NCBI GenBank assembly: GCA_945877575.1
Contig: CAMDUE010000017.1
Span: 1-45,516, forward strand
Length of the DNA: 45,516 nucleotides
DNA from: Chitinophaga pinensis
Lineage (GTDB): Bacteria > Bacteroidota > Bacteroidia > NS11-12g > UBA955
Reading direction: 5' to 3'
The notes beneath the pieces are model-generated. The model saw nothing but the letters and a program-made list of their open reading frames with translations, did not search any database and was not told the DNA's origin. Position 1 is the first letter of the stretch. Every line of letters begins with the position of its first letter. Shown here one piece after another: positions 17,014-26,253 of the stretch. The translations under genes were made by a program, and so were the position numbers.

Positions 17014-18307
17014 TCAACCTCAGTGGATCAAGGATTTACAAGATTTGGAGACAACCTACAGTCCCCAAACCAACTTCGATGAAGTGATGAATCGCCGCAA
17101 GAAAAAGCGCCGCGGCTTCATTTGGTGGACCACCCGCAGCAGCGTGCTTCTCTTAATCGGTTTTGGCTCGGCATACGCCTACTTCAGTACTCCCGCTCAA
17201 AATACGACTACCAAAATCAAATCGAGCGTCACTAAAATATCTTCCACATCAGCAACTTCAAAATCAGCATCATCAGATAAAGCATCGACATCTTTAAACT
17301 CAATTACTTCTTCACCAGCAAAGGTTGAATCCATCGAAAAATCGAAGACGCTGGGCTTAACATCCATATCACAATCTCCAAAATCTTCTTCATTGCGCGT
17401 TCAAACAAAAAATCGCACTAGAAATCAACGTGCAACTCAACCTCAAACAATCGAATTAACTCCTTCAACCAGTCAAGAAATCGAATCAAATACCGCGGAG
17501 AAATCAACGTCCATCCCAATTGAAACGCTCCAAGAAGTACAACAGCGCATAGCTCAAATCTTCAACGGTAAAAATCGATTATCCAGAACGAATATCGCCT
17601 CTTGGAAGACCATTCCTTCTGACATTGATTGGATAGATCTGGATTTGAAAGAACCCGAAATCAAACTTCGTCCAGGCAAATTGCCTTGGTTTGTTGAATT
17701 CTCTGCCATCACCGGGTCAAATACCCAAATCGACTTTGACAATCAGCAGAACCTCAGCATTTTAGGAACCCAATATATTGCTCAATACCAAGGCAGTCTG
17801 TTGCGCGAATTCCAAAATTCCACTATGTGGGGACTGGGAATCAGCTACACCGAATGGGTGGGTAACGGACAATGGCGCAACATCGAAGAAACCATCACCA
17901 AAACCTTTGACTCTACTGTAATGGACAGTGTGTTGACATCCAAATTCAACACCACCACCGGCATGATCAACTACCGAATTGATAAGATCTCTTTACCCAT
18001 TCAATTCAGATTCCACACCCAAATCTTAAAACTTCCCATCAGATTAGGAGCACAATTAGCACCAGGTATCACCACCCTAACCGAAGGCAACTATTTCACC
18101 GAAACCAGTTTTGCTCCCATCAATCGTCAGCGTAACTTCAGCTTTGATGGAAAACTCACCATCGGCCCTATGATACCGATCACTGACCAATTCACCATCA
18201 TCATTGAGCCCTCCTTGGTATTCCAAAGTTTCCGCGGGCCCAACAACCAGTGGAACGCAAAATCATTCACCGGATTGGGTATTGGGATGATGTGGTCCAT
18301 TAACTAA
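17003..18307 (+). CDS. Probable anti-sigma factor with inner-membrane span and C-terminal beta-barrel-like domain
   Basis: The 434-residue protein has four parts. A charged N terminus (1-38) ends in RRKKKRR. One hydrophobic span follows (about 39-60, IWWTTRSSVLLLIGFGSAYAY). A Ser/Thr/Lys-rich linker runs from about 61 to 180. The C-terminal half has alternating polar/hydrophobic strands and ends GLGIGMMWSIN, like an outer-membrane beta-barrel. Overlap with the sigma gene suggests it is the anti-sigma factor. The layout resembles the dual membrane-spanning anti-sigma factors reported in Bacteroides, in which one chain crosses both membranes. That topology is inferred from the sequence. Confidence 0.65.
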   Translation: MNNNQPQWIKDLQDLETTYSPQTNFDEVMNRRKKKRRGFIWWTTRSSVLLLIGFGSAYAYFSTPAQNTTTKIKSSVTKISSTSATSKSASSDKASTSLNSITSSPAKVESIEKSKTLGLTSISQSPKSSSLRVQTKNRTRNQRATQPQTIELTPSTSQEIESNTAEKSTSIPIETLQEVQQRIAQIFNGKNRLSRTNIASWKTIPSDIDWIDLDLKEPEIKLRPGKLPWFVEFSAITGSNTQIDFDNQQNLSILGTQYIAQYQGSLLREFQNSTMWGLGISYTEWVGNGQWRNIEETITKTFDSTVMDSVLTSKFNTTTGMINYRIDKISLPIQFRFHTQILKLPIRLGAQLAPGITTLTEGNYFTETSFAPINRQRNFSFDGKLTIGPMIPITDQFTIIIEPSLVFQSFRGPNNQWNAKSFTGLGIGMMWSIN

Positions 18308-18321
18308 TTTAACGGCTTAGC

Positions 18322-18339
18322 AACGGGCTAATGCCCGTT
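18322..18339 (+). terminator. Hairpin downstream of the sigma/anti-sigma pair
   Basis: AACGGGC and GCCCGTT pair perfectly around a TAAT loop, 15 bases after the stop codon. Only three T residues follow directly, so it is a weak intrinsic terminator at best. Confidence 0.5.
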
Positions 18340-18500
18340 TGAGACTTTGTGACTATCTGCTTTTTGGGTTTTATAGCAAAAATCAAAGAAAGTGATTCTT
18401 TATTCCGCCAAAATCATTTTTAAGATTAAATAAGCAAAGTGTTTGATTTCTAGTTACAATTAACTACATATTATGGTTTTTTAATTGCTATGTTCGCATC

Positions 18501-18809
18501 ATGAACAATCCAAATGAAATAACCCTAGCAGAGGCAGTAATAATGACGCATGCCTTTCAAAACGATTCCACTTTTGCTGGAATGACCATTTCTGGGAAAA
18601 TGCCGAATGCAGCATATCAGGATATCATGTCCCAGCCAGGATGCGTTGATGTAAGAACCTATTTTGCAAAAAACTCTAATGGAGATTTAACATTTGTCGT
18701 AATAGGTGTAGATTCAAATGGGAATGACATGATTGCTGGTGCAGTTATGAATAAAGTTTTTCCATGTCCTTCAAATTGTCCTCATAATTCTCCTTTGATG
18801 ATTTATTAA
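18501..18809 (+). CDS. Small Cys-containing protein of unknown function
   Basis: The 102-residue protein has no signal peptide and no membrane span. It contains the segments QPGCVDVRTYFAKNSNGDL, FVVIGVDSNGNDM and a C-terminal CPSNCPHNSPL with a CxxxC pair. I recall short Bacteroidota proteins with the same pattern (PGC, VGVDxNGNDM, CPxxC), but know of no function. It stands first in a group with a membrane protein, a histidine kinase and a response regulator, with 8 bases to the next start. It could be a sensed ligand, a redox protein or a chaperone for the system. Confidence 0.7.
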   Translation: MNNPNEITLAEAVIMTHAFQNDSTFAGMTISGKMPNAAYQDIMSQPGCVDVRTYFAKNSNGDLTFVVIGVDSNGNDMIAGAVMNKVFPCPSNCPHNSPLMIY

Positions 18810-18817
18810 TTTTTTCA

Positions 18818-19405
18818 TTGATATTCCATTGGCCATACCTCATTTTATTGTTTTCAGCCAATATTGCTGTTGCAATTATTATTATTAAAAATTATTCTTC
18901 AATAAATCTTTTATCTTGTATAAATTATGTATTTACTGGTCTTATATTTGAAATAATATTTATTTATCAGAATTACAATTCAATTGTACCCACGACACTA
19001 TTTTTTGATATTATTTTCCCAATCTGTATGTCTGCTAGTGTTTTAATACGTTTTACCGATAAGTATTTAAAGCCCTTGTTCACCTATGTAATAACAATTA
19101 TTGTTTTATTATTAACATTAGATAATTATAATTTTTTGGCAGTAAACTATCTTACAGCAATAATCAGTTTATTAATTATCACTCTATTTAAAACATATAA
19201 AACCTCACCAAAATTTATAAATTTACTTGATATTGTTATATCTTTTAGTTTATATTTAATGTTTCTTTTAACGTTCATGTCAAACAAATATACACTGTGG
19301 GAATCGTCAACAATATTGAATATTTTTCATGCATGGTTCACATGGTATATGATCATAACACTAATATTAATCAATGTTAAATTCTGGAGACATATTACTA
19401 ACTAA
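18818..19405 (+). CDS. Polytopic membrane protein of a signalling module
   Basis: The 195-residue protein is almost entirely hydrophobic, with six or seven membrane spans, for example YLILLFSANIAVAIIII and LFTYVITIIVLLLTL. I do not recognise its family. No ATG is available: after an in-frame stop at 18785 the candidates are TTG at 18818 or ATT at 18809, so the start is uncertain. It overlaps the histidine kinase gene by 32 bases. It may be the sensing or transport part of the system, since the kinase itself has only one span. Base composition is strongly AT-rich. Confidence 0.65.
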   Translation: MIFHWPYLILLFSANIAVAIIIIKNYSSINLLSCINYVFTGLIFEIIFIYQNYNSIVPTTLFFDIIFPICMSASVLIRFTDKYLKPLFTYVITIIVLLLTLDNYNFLAVNYLTAIISLLIITLFKTYKTSPKFINLLDIVISFSLYLMFLLTFMSNKYTLWESSTILNIFHAWFTWYMIITLILINVKFWRHITN

Positions 19406-20138
19406 CTTATTTTTTTTACTACTGCCGGTCATTTCAATAATTATAACGGCATTTTTGATTACTTATTTCTACATCAAAAGATTCAGACGTGTGTTTTACA
19501 GATACAAAATACAGAAATTAGAAGAAGTTGAGAATGAAAGAAAAAGGATTGCAAATGATCTCCACGACTTTGCAGGTGGCAAGCTATTAAAAATCAAGCG
19601 TGAGCTTCAATTAAGCCTAAGTGCTACCAACAATTCTGTAATAAAAATCAATATCGCCGAGGGGCTAAATCAATTAGATCGATTTCATGATGACATTAGG
19701 CATTTGGTAGAATATATCTATCCTAAAGAATTATTAATTGGAAATATTCAGGCAAGCTTTATTAGCTTGGGCAATGAAATGAGTAATTCATTTTCTTCTG
19801 TTATTATGGATGTTGAATCTTTCCAACAATTGCCCATAGAAAAAGCTCATCATCTTTTCAGGCTTGTACAAGAAAAAGTTTCAAATATTATAGTATATCA
19901 GAAACCAAAAGAAATTTATATTGGCCTGTATGAAGACATGGAGGATAACCAAGTCGAACTTTCCATCTCCTTCTCAAAAAAGTTCTACAATCAAAATTTC
20001 GATACACACATTTCTAGGAAATACAAAGGAAGAGGAGAAACTATCATTTCTGAGCGATTAAAAATTTTAAATGCAAAGACTGCATTTAATGAAACCGAGA
20101 CCGAATACAAAGAAACAACAATATTTCCTATTATTTAA
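19374..20138 (+). CDS. Membrane sensor histidine kinase, HisKA_3 type, with degenerate ATPase
   Basis: The 254-residue protein has one membrane span (about residues 9-34), a short coiled-coil and a NarL-type H-box, ERKRIANDLHDFAGG, with His64 as phosphoacceptor. The ATPase part has an N-box-like LVQEKVSNII (Glu168, Asn172) and a G-box-like GRGETIISERL. I cannot find the DxGxG motif that normally lies between them. There is no separate extracytoplasmic sensor domain. It overlaps the upstream membrane protein and is followed 5 bases later by the response regulator. Reduced or lost kinase activity is possible. Confidence 0.8.
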   Translation: MLNSGDILLTNLFFLLLPVISIIITAFLITYFYIKRFRRVFYRYKIQKLEEVENERKRIANDLHDFAGGKLLKIKRELQLSLSATNNSVIKINIAEGLNQLDRFHDDIRHLVEYIYPKELLIGNIQASFISLGNEMSNSFSSVIMDVESFQQLPIEKAHHLFRLVQEKVSNIIVYQKPKEIYIGLYEDMEDNQVELSISFSKKFYNQNFDTHISRKYKGRGETIISERLKILNAKTAFNETETEYKETTIFPII

Positions 20139-20143
20139 ATTGT

Positions 20144-20761
20144 ATGAATCTACTTATTCTTGAAGATCACCCGAGTGTTTTTTTAGTGCTGCAATCATTG
20201 TTAACTGAATTATCACCTAGTATAAAACTGATTCATTTTATTGATTGCCAAAGCGCCCAAAAATCAATAGAACGTACTCCACCAGATTTTGTCATATCAG
20301 ATATTCAAATTGACCATATAAAACAACTTAATATTCCAACTTTATGCAATAAAATGGGTATCCCTTGCATGATTTTTTCAAATTATATTAATTTTACTAT
20401 ATTAGATTTGTGTAAAGAATTAAGAGTAAAGTGCATCGTTTCTAAGTCATCATCAATTAATGATTTAAAACAAGGATTAAATGCTTTAATATCAAAAGAT
20501 CAATTCTATTGTGCAGTTTGTTCCAATCTCAACAAATCGAGAACTTATAGATCAGATACAATTCCCCAAGTAATATTTACCTATGCTGAAGAATATGCAA
20601 TTAAGGCTCAAATAGAAGGTAAATCCACAGTTGACTTATCAAAGGAATCCAATAAATCCAAATTCACGATTAGAAATCAAAGAATGACTTTAATGGAAAA
20701 AAATCAATGCACCATGGAAGAAATTGCCCGTAGATACCTTTTTTGGCATACTAAAGGTTAA
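20144..20761 (+). CDS. Response regulator with receiver domain and divergent LuxR-like helix-turn-helix
   Basis: The 205-residue protein has the receiver residues expected for phosphorylation: Glu7-Asp8 in ILEDHP, Asp53 in FVISDIQ, Ser79 in MIFSNY and Lys101 in IVSKSSS. The C-terminal part (about 135-205) looks helical and contains STVDLSKESNKSKFTIRNQR, in the place of the LuxR-type helix-turn-helix, but is divergent. It presumably regulates genes on signal from the adjacent kinase. The convergent block of secreted proteins at 20.9-25.7 kb is an obvious but untested target. Confidence 0.8.
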   Translation: MNLLILEDHPSVFLVLQSLLTELSPSIKLIHFIDCQSAQKSIERTPPDFVISDIQIDHIKQLNIPTLCNKMGIPCMIFSNYINFTILDLCKELRVKCIVSKSSSINDLKQGLNALISKDQFYCAVCSNLNKSRTYRSDTIPQVIFTYAEEYAIKAQIEGKSTVDLSKESNKSKFTIRNQRMTLMEKNQCTMEEIARRYLFWHTKG

Positions 20762-20858
20762 TTTCTTAATTGAAGTTACTTGATTAAATTTTAAACTAGG
20801 AAATTTTTGATCAAGATTAATAAAACTCTGATTCTAACCTTGATGTTTACTAGAAAAA

Positions 20859-21956
20859 TCACTGAATTTTATTGAATTTCTGGGTATATCCTCCAATTTT
20901 AAAAACGTAGACTCCTGAAGATAATCTGGATACATCGATAGTTTCTGATAACAATCCTTCTTGAACTATCAGTCCGTTGTATTGGATTATTTTATATGTA
21001 TTGTTGGGGATTTGCCTAATTAATGGAGTGTATTCAATATTGAGTAAATCAGAACAAGGATTTGGATGAATATTCAGTTTTTCTTTGATTACTTCCTTAG
21101 TGCCATTTGCTGGGTCATATAATCGACCAAACCAGGAATAATCTAAATCACCAAGTATGAAAAAATCATCAACAGAGATGAAGTTATTCTTGGTGGATCC
21201 TGTAAAAATATTTTTTCCAAAAGCAATACTTCCTGAATATCCCAACTTTAATGGTAAAGCTGTTATTCCGCTATAATTAAAGGTATATTTCAAATTTATG
21301 AAAGTGTCAGAATTATGATTATCATACCTTATCCTAAAGTTGGAACTTTCAGGGTTAATATCAATCATAATCCAATACCATCCCAAGGGTTGTACTTTGA
21401 AATCATGCTTTATGAGTGAATTGTGTTTATTTAACAGTGAAAACCTTAATTTATTTACATTTGAATCTAAATTAGACTCTAATTCAACCAATATTCCATT
21501 TCCAGTGATGGAATCACCCAAACTAAATACAACTCCGTTAGACAAAGGGTTAATTTCTACCCAAAGAGACAAAATAATTCTTTCATTAAGTTTTGTATTA
21601 CTCGCAAAGGGAATTCCATCTATTATTCCAAATCCACCATTTAAATTGATAGCTGTACGCGTAACGCCTGTTGAATCCTGCCATTTAGGATTATAATATG
21701 AAGGGTAATAACGCAACTTTCTTCCATTGGTGAATTTTATAGAATCATTCATATAACCGTGGAATCTGTAATTTGAAATATCCTTTAATTGTTGATTATC
21801 AACAGATTCAAATGACCAATATCCAAAAGAATTGTTAATGGTTGTCTTGTCGTGAAAGGTTTCTGGGAATCGAGACTGAGCCTGTAAATTGATAAAACAT
21901 ATAGCAGACAACATCATCAATATACATTTTTGTGGTATAGGTTTCCTGAATCTCAT
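20859..21956 (-). CDS. Secreted LamG-like protein with T9SS sorting domain (paralogue 2)
   Basis: From the ATG at 21956 the protein has 365 residues. A signal peptide ends near NLQAQ. A concanavalin-like (LamG) region includes GYWSFESVDNQQLKDISN and INLNGGFGIIDG. The C terminus carries a T9SS sorting domain, starting at LNIHPNPCSDLLNIEY and ending with SSGVYVFKIGGYTQKF. The protein should be secreted or anchored on the cell surface. It resembles the next gene upstream in layout and in local phrases (DISN.xxHG, NLNGGF), so the two are tandem paralogues. The ligand is unknown. Confidence 0.8.
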   Translation of the reverse strand: MRFRKPIPQKCILMMLSAICFINLQAQSRFPETFHDKTTINNSFGYWSFESVDNQQLKDISNYRFHGYMNDSIKFTNGRKLRYYPSYYNPKWQDSTGVTRTAINLNGGFGIIDGIPFASNTKLNERIILSLWVEINPLSNGVVFSLGDSITGNGILVELESNLDSNVNKLRFSLLNKHNSLIKHDFKVQPLGWYWIMIDINPESSNFRIRYDNHNSDTFINLKYTFNYSGITALPLKLGYSGSIAFGKNIFTGSTKNNFISVDDFFILGDLDYSWFGRLYDPANGTKEVIKEKLNIHPNPCSDLLNIEYTPLIRQIPNNTYKIIQYNGLIVQEGLLSETIDVSRLSSGVYVFKIGGYTQKFNKIQ

Positions 21957-21981
21957 ATTAAGTACATTAATTATCAAACTT

Positions 21982-23073
21982 CTAAAAATTCTTCAATTTA
22001 ATTAGTTTTCGTTTTAAATTGATTGTTGATGTTTCATTACGAATAGTAAAAACATATATCCCTTCGCTGAGGTTTGTTAGGTTAATGGAAGGTTCTTCAT
22101 TGTTCAACTTTCCAGATAAAATCGTTTGCCCATTAGAATCAAATATTTCGTAAAAAAATATATCCGTTGCATTATTACCTAAATTCACGGTAATTAAATC
22201 ACAAGTAGGATTAGGGTAGATTTGTATTGGATCAACAAATTTCCTTTGAACATTTAAGCCATAATCTTGAAGGAGGTTCAAGTCAATAATCTGTCCCCAA
22301 AAACCAATATCATCAATAAAAAGGCCATTGTTATTTGCCATGCTGTCATACTTCCTTTTCCCTAAAATCATGGAACCAGCATAACCAAAATGAAAATTAT
22401 CTAATGAATTTAATATAGCTGGTTTAACAACATCAACGTAATTGCTACTTACTGTTCGGGAAAAATAAAGTTGTGAATTTTCTTCCTCGTATTGAACAGC
22501 ATATAAATTCCATTCATTTTCAGGAAAGAAAATCTGAAAATCAAATACAGTTTGATTATTATTAATTAAAGAAAAATGCATTGAGTCATTATTATCTGAA
22601 TATTTAAGTGAGTTATAAATAATCCATCGGTGATTTTCCTGATCGCTTCCAAAATCTAAGAGAATTCCATGAGAATCGGGGTCTCTTTTTGCCCAAAATG
22701 AAAATGTAAAATCATTGATATGAAAGCTATCTTTAAAAAAATCACAATCAAAGCAAATTCCACCTACTTTAACAAAGCCGCCATTTAAATTTAAACACAT
22801 TCGTTCTTCACCGGTAGTATCAATATGCGATTTCCAGTTTTGTTCGTCAATGATCAAACGACTTCTTCGCCCATTAACATGTTGACATCCAAAAATATTG
22901 CCGTGATTCAAATTTGGAGATACGTCAATCAAATGGGTATCATTAAAGTATTTACAAGTCCAAAATCCAACCGCTATATCTGACTTAATGTGCCCATATT
23001 CATAAACAGAATCCTGCTGAGCAAAGGTGAGTCGAATATTAAGTAATATGAGGATTAAAAATATCTTTTTCAT
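21982..23073 (-). CDS. Secreted LamG-like protein with T9SS sorting domain (paralogue 1)
   Basis: The 363-residue protein has a signal peptide (MKKIFLILILLNIRLTFAQ) and a LamG/concanavalin-like region with DVSPNLNHGNIFG, CLNLNGGFVKVGG and FTFSFWAKRDPDSHG. It ends in a T9SS sorting domain (IQIYPNPTCDLITVNLG, then LSEGIYVFTIRNE). It lies 25 bases upstream of its paralogue and 100 bases downstream of the GH16-like gene. A role in binding surface polysaccharide or protein is an inference from the fold. Confidence 0.8.
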   Translation of the reverse strand: MKKIFLILILLNIRLTFAQQDSVYEYGHIKSDIAVGFWTCKYFNDTHLIDVSPNLNHGNIFGCQHVNGRRSRLIIDEQNWKSHIDTTGEERMCLNLNGGFVKVGGICFDCDFFKDSFHINDFTFSFWAKRDPDSHGILLDFGSDQENHRWIIYNSLKYSDNNDSMHFSLINNNQTVFDFQIFFPENEWNLYAVQYEEENSQLYFSRTVSSNYVDVVKPAILNSLDNFHFGYAGSMILGKRKYDSMANNNGLFIDDIGFWGQIIDLNLLQDYGLNVQRKFVDPIQIYPNPTCDLITVNLGNNATDIFFYEIFDSNGQTILSGKLNNEEPSINLTNLSEGIYVFTIRNETSTINLKRKLIKLKNF

Positions 23074-23173
23074 TATTAAGTTTAATAATTTTATATGTTG
23101 TATTTGGTTTAAAGATTTTGAATATATTACATAATATTTTTCAAATATGTGATATTATTATGTCAGAGATCTT

Positions 23174-24550
23174 TTATTCATTATCCGTGAATGTATCTAT
23201 TATGTATATTTCTTGTCCATTGTCAATAAAAAAACCATCATTCAGTAATATGTACTCTGTCGCCCGAATAGTTGTGCTATTACTCCCACTTTTAAAACCA
23301 ACAGTATTAATATTGAATATACTACCTAAATTTATATTTTTATAAATTCTTTCATCATGCTGACTTAAATCGTAATTGGTGGCTATGAGTGAATTACTTG
23401 ACATTAATAAATTTGGGTCAAGTGAATAATAGCGAATATAGTCAACCTCATATTCTATTGGAAAAACTGTATTAACTAAAGGTGTATCTGCAGTTCTAAA
23501 ACCGCTTCCAGCTAAAGCCCCTATTTCGATGCTCATATGATCTGCCATTCGTGGCTTTGTATATTTATTATTTGGAAAATACTGGCCTGAATTTATCAAA
23601 TCTCCTGGTATATATACAAAATCAACTTGAATATCATCAACATAATATGCTATATACGATTTTGTTACTTCCATTCCATATTTATGAAAACCATTTTTTT
23701 GGAAAGTATCCATAGGTAATTGATTTTTTACATTAGAATATTCCACCCAATTTAAATCCCTAAAGTTAATATTATTAGCTTCATTTTGCTCAATATTTGT
23801 ATTATTCAAAGCATAATGTATATTGTCTGTAGATTTAAAATGTACATTGTGCGTAAATAGTTCATCTGTTCCTGAATATTCAAATAAATCAATTTCGCTA
23901 TGAATCAGGGTGTCAATATATCCAGGCGGTTGATGATCTTTTGTCAAAGCTCTATCACCATAATTAAAACAATTAAATTGGCTCCCTGAATGATTCTCTG
24001 AAGGAATTTTAACAGATATTTCTAAGAAAAAAGGTATTTTCGTAAACGAATTACATTCAATATTCGAAGTCGAATATTGAAAATCGCGAGTCAAGCTATC
24101 AGTAATAAATAGTTCAATATCTTTCCAATTATTCTTTGATAACCCAGCCCAGTCAACTTTATAGTAAGTCCGATTAATTCTATTCGGGTGTTTTTTAATA
24201 ATGAACTTTAATGCTCCCGTACTTGTTAATTTCAAATTTCCCGTATCATTTTTTAATGCAATATAATTAATAGTATCTCCAAATTTCAAAGAATCAATTT
24301 TGTAAAATTCATCATAAAGAGTGTATTTATTAATCCAACCAACAGGACTATGATAATTATTTTCTGATCCATTAAAATAAATCATTTGTGAGTCTAACGG
24401 AATATTTTTTCCTAAATTAAAATCAAACTCGTTACTTCTATCAAAATCTAATTTCCAATTTCGATTTGAATATGGAGTTTGACCGCTAGTCAAATTCACT
24501 AGAGCAATATTCCAAATTAACATCAACACATACCATTTTTTATTTTTCAT
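23174..24550 (-). CDS. GH16-like glycoside hydrolase, secreted
   Basis: The 458-residue protein has a signal peptide ending NLTSGQ. The GH16 catalytic signature ExDxxE appears as EIDLFE (Glu219, Asp221, Glu224). It is followed by FHKYGMEVTKSYIAYYVDD and EVDYIRYY, both usual in laminarinase/agarase-type GH16 enzymes. The C terminus (about 400-458) has ATEYILLNDGFFIDNGQE, resembling the short beta-stack domain found before Bacteroidota sorting signals, but no full T9SS domain. It probably cleaves a beta-glucan or galactan outside the cell. It overlaps the S74 gene by 11 bases. Confidence 0.75.
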   Translation of the reverse strand: MKNKKWYVLMLIWNIALVNLTSGQTPYSNRNWKLDFDRSNEFDFNLGKNIPLDSQMIYFNGSENNYHSPVGWINKYTLYDEFYKIDSLKFGDTINYIALKNDTGNLKLTSTGALKFIIKKHPNRINRTYYKVDWAGLSKNNWKDIELFITDSLTRDFQYSTSNIECNSFTKIPFFLEISVKIPSENHSGSQFNCFNYGDRALTKDHQPPGYIDTLIHSEIDLFEYSGTDELFTHNVHFKSTDNIHYALNNTNIEQNEANNINFRDLNWVEYSNVKNQLPMDTFQKNGFHKYGMEVTKSYIAYYVDDIQVDFVYIPGDLINSGQYFPNNKYTKPRMADHMSIEIGALAGSGFRTADTPLVNTVFPIEYEVDYIRYYSLDPNLLMSSNSLIATNYDLSQHDERIYKNINLGSIFNINTVGFKSGSNSTTIRATEYILLNDGFFIDNGQEIYIIDTFTDNE

Positions 24551-25727
24551 GGAATATCTTTTTTGAGGTTATTATTCTATTATTATTTAACAATGTGAAA
24601 TAATACATTCCTTCTTGTAAAAATTCACCTTTTATTTCTATTACTTCATTCAAATTTTCAATCTTAATCTTAGAAATTGTCTTACCAGATAGATCAGAAA
24701 TAACTAATTTAACATCTTCATTTTCTGTCATTCCCATAATCGTAACAATCGTGGAATTTGTAAATGGATTTGGATTAATAGAAAAGTCCAATAAATCCTT
24801 TTTAATTAAAATTTTATCAGCATTTGGACTACCAAATGGTGTTGGTGGGCAACAAATATCTAAACGATTTTGTAGATCTGATAAAGAATTGCTTATTGTT
24901 TGAATTTGAACTTCGTGATTACTAATTAAAGTATTCAAATTAGCAATCAAACTACTTAATGAATCATTAGTATTTTTTAATTCCTTTATCCCTTCAACAA
25001 TTAATGCTGTTATATGGCCGTAATTTACGTAATATGAACTATCATCGTTGTTGTAGCATACTACCTCAGGCAATATATTTATTAAGTCTTGGGCTATAAA
25101 TCCTATATATCGATTATTCAATGAACTATCCGATTGAATAATAGTACTATCCGGTTTTAGTTTATAATTATATCCACTGAGTTGCGTTAATTTGTCAAGC
25201 GCTTCAGAGATAGGTAATATATCCATTTTTTTGGATGAATCACTGAGAAACCAATTTGCAACCCTTGTAAAAACATTCGGCCCTTTAATTGCCTTAGTAC
25301 TTTTTATCACTCCGTTTGAGGTAAAACTTTTACCTACAAACAAATCAGCAGATATATTCACGTTACCCAACACATCCATCCCATTATTAGCTTTTATAAC
25401 ATTATCCGCAATCAACCCATCCTTACAATATATTTGACCTTTTCCCAAAACAAAAAATGTATGACTGGTATCATATCCAACAATATAACATTTTGTTAAT
25501 GCACGATTTACACTAGAAATCATACTCCATTGATAATCATGATTATGATTATTAACTAAACTTAATGCACAATAATTTGACCCATTTATTTCAGCTTTGT
25601 AGACAGAGTCGATATTGTTAGAACCTATGGCAACTCGACCACTTTTCATTATTTTAACTTGAGAAGTTACTTTAATTGGAATACAGAAAGTTAGAACAAT
25701 CGTGCTGAGAATAATTATTTTTTTCAT
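24540..25727 (-). CDS. Secreted protein with S74 intramolecular chaperone and T9SS sorting domain
   Basis: The 395-residue protein has a signal peptide, then a beta-rich stalk-like region (GLIADNVIKANNGMDVLGNV). A peptidase S74 domain follows (KMDILPISEALDKLTQLSGY, YIGFIAQDLINILPEVV, then ALIVEGIKEL). After a coiled coil (about 245-290) comes a C-terminal T9SS sorting domain (INPNPFTNSTIVTI). S74 domains help trimeric phage-tail-spike-like fibres fold and then cut themselves off. In Bacteroidota they occur in surface proteins. It is the first gene of the minus-strand block of four secreted proteins. Confidence 0.8.
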   Translation of the reverse strand: MKKIIILSTIVLTFCIPIKVTSQVKIMKSGRVAIGSNNIDSVYKAEINGSNYCALSLVNNHNHDYQWSMISSVNRALTKCYIVGYDTSHTFFVLGKGQIYCKDGLIADNVIKANNGMDVLGNVNISADLFVGKSFTSNGVIKSTKAIKGPNVFTRVANWFLSDSSKKMDILPISEALDKLTQLSGYNYKLKPDSTIIQSDSSLNNRYIGFIAQDLINILPEVVCYNNDDSSYYVNYGHITALIVEGIKELKNTNDSLSSLIANLNTLISNHEVQIQTISNSLSDLQNRLDICCPPTPFGSPNADKILIKKDLLDFSINPNPFTNSTIVTIMGMTENEDVKLVISDLSGKTISKIKIENLNEVIEIKGEFLQEGMYYFTLLNNNRIITSKKIFHEK

Positions 25728-25975
25728 TTTTCAAAAATGATACTTATATCAAACGTTTTTGTAGTTACATATAACTAAAAATTTAAACGTTTTTAATTCA
25801 TTCTATTTATTCCCCCAATATTTTATTCATGATGGAAATTAATTTCACTATTAAAATTTATCTAAATACAAACAAATTTTGCGTTAGCACTATGAAGTCA
25901 ATTAAACAATTACTCAATCGCAGCCAAATTATTAATTAAAAACTAACTAAATATGAAGTGTAAAATATTAAGATA

Positions 25976-26149
25976 TTATCCTCTCAAGCCAACTTCCGCA
26001 ATATTAGACGAAATAGACACTGATGCTCTTTTACATTGATCCTGAAGTGAGTAAAGTTCTGATTTGGGTAACTCTTTCATCAATTCAATTAATTTCATAT
26101 TAAAATCAATCGCCCGCTGCCAAACCTCTAATTCTTTGAATTTTGTCAT
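25976..26149 (-). pseudogene. Truncated four-helix-bundle (S23/IVP-like) gene
   Basis: From the ATG at 26149 only 57 residues are encoded. They match the first half of the intact relative at 12946 (ELEVWQRAIDF; then KRASVSISSNIAE) and end in an unrelated VGLRG before a stop. The family is normally about 115 residues, so two of the four helices are missing. I saw no recognisable continuation in the other frames downstream. A 17-bp tandem repeat lies about 100 bases upstream. Confidence 0.75.
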
Positions 26150-26253
26150 ACTCCACAAAGTTGAACCAACCTAAATTCAAAACCTTGGCAAAAATCGCAA
26201 ATGTTCAATTTGTAATTCTCACTTATTACTAAAATCCACCCATAGTCCCACAG

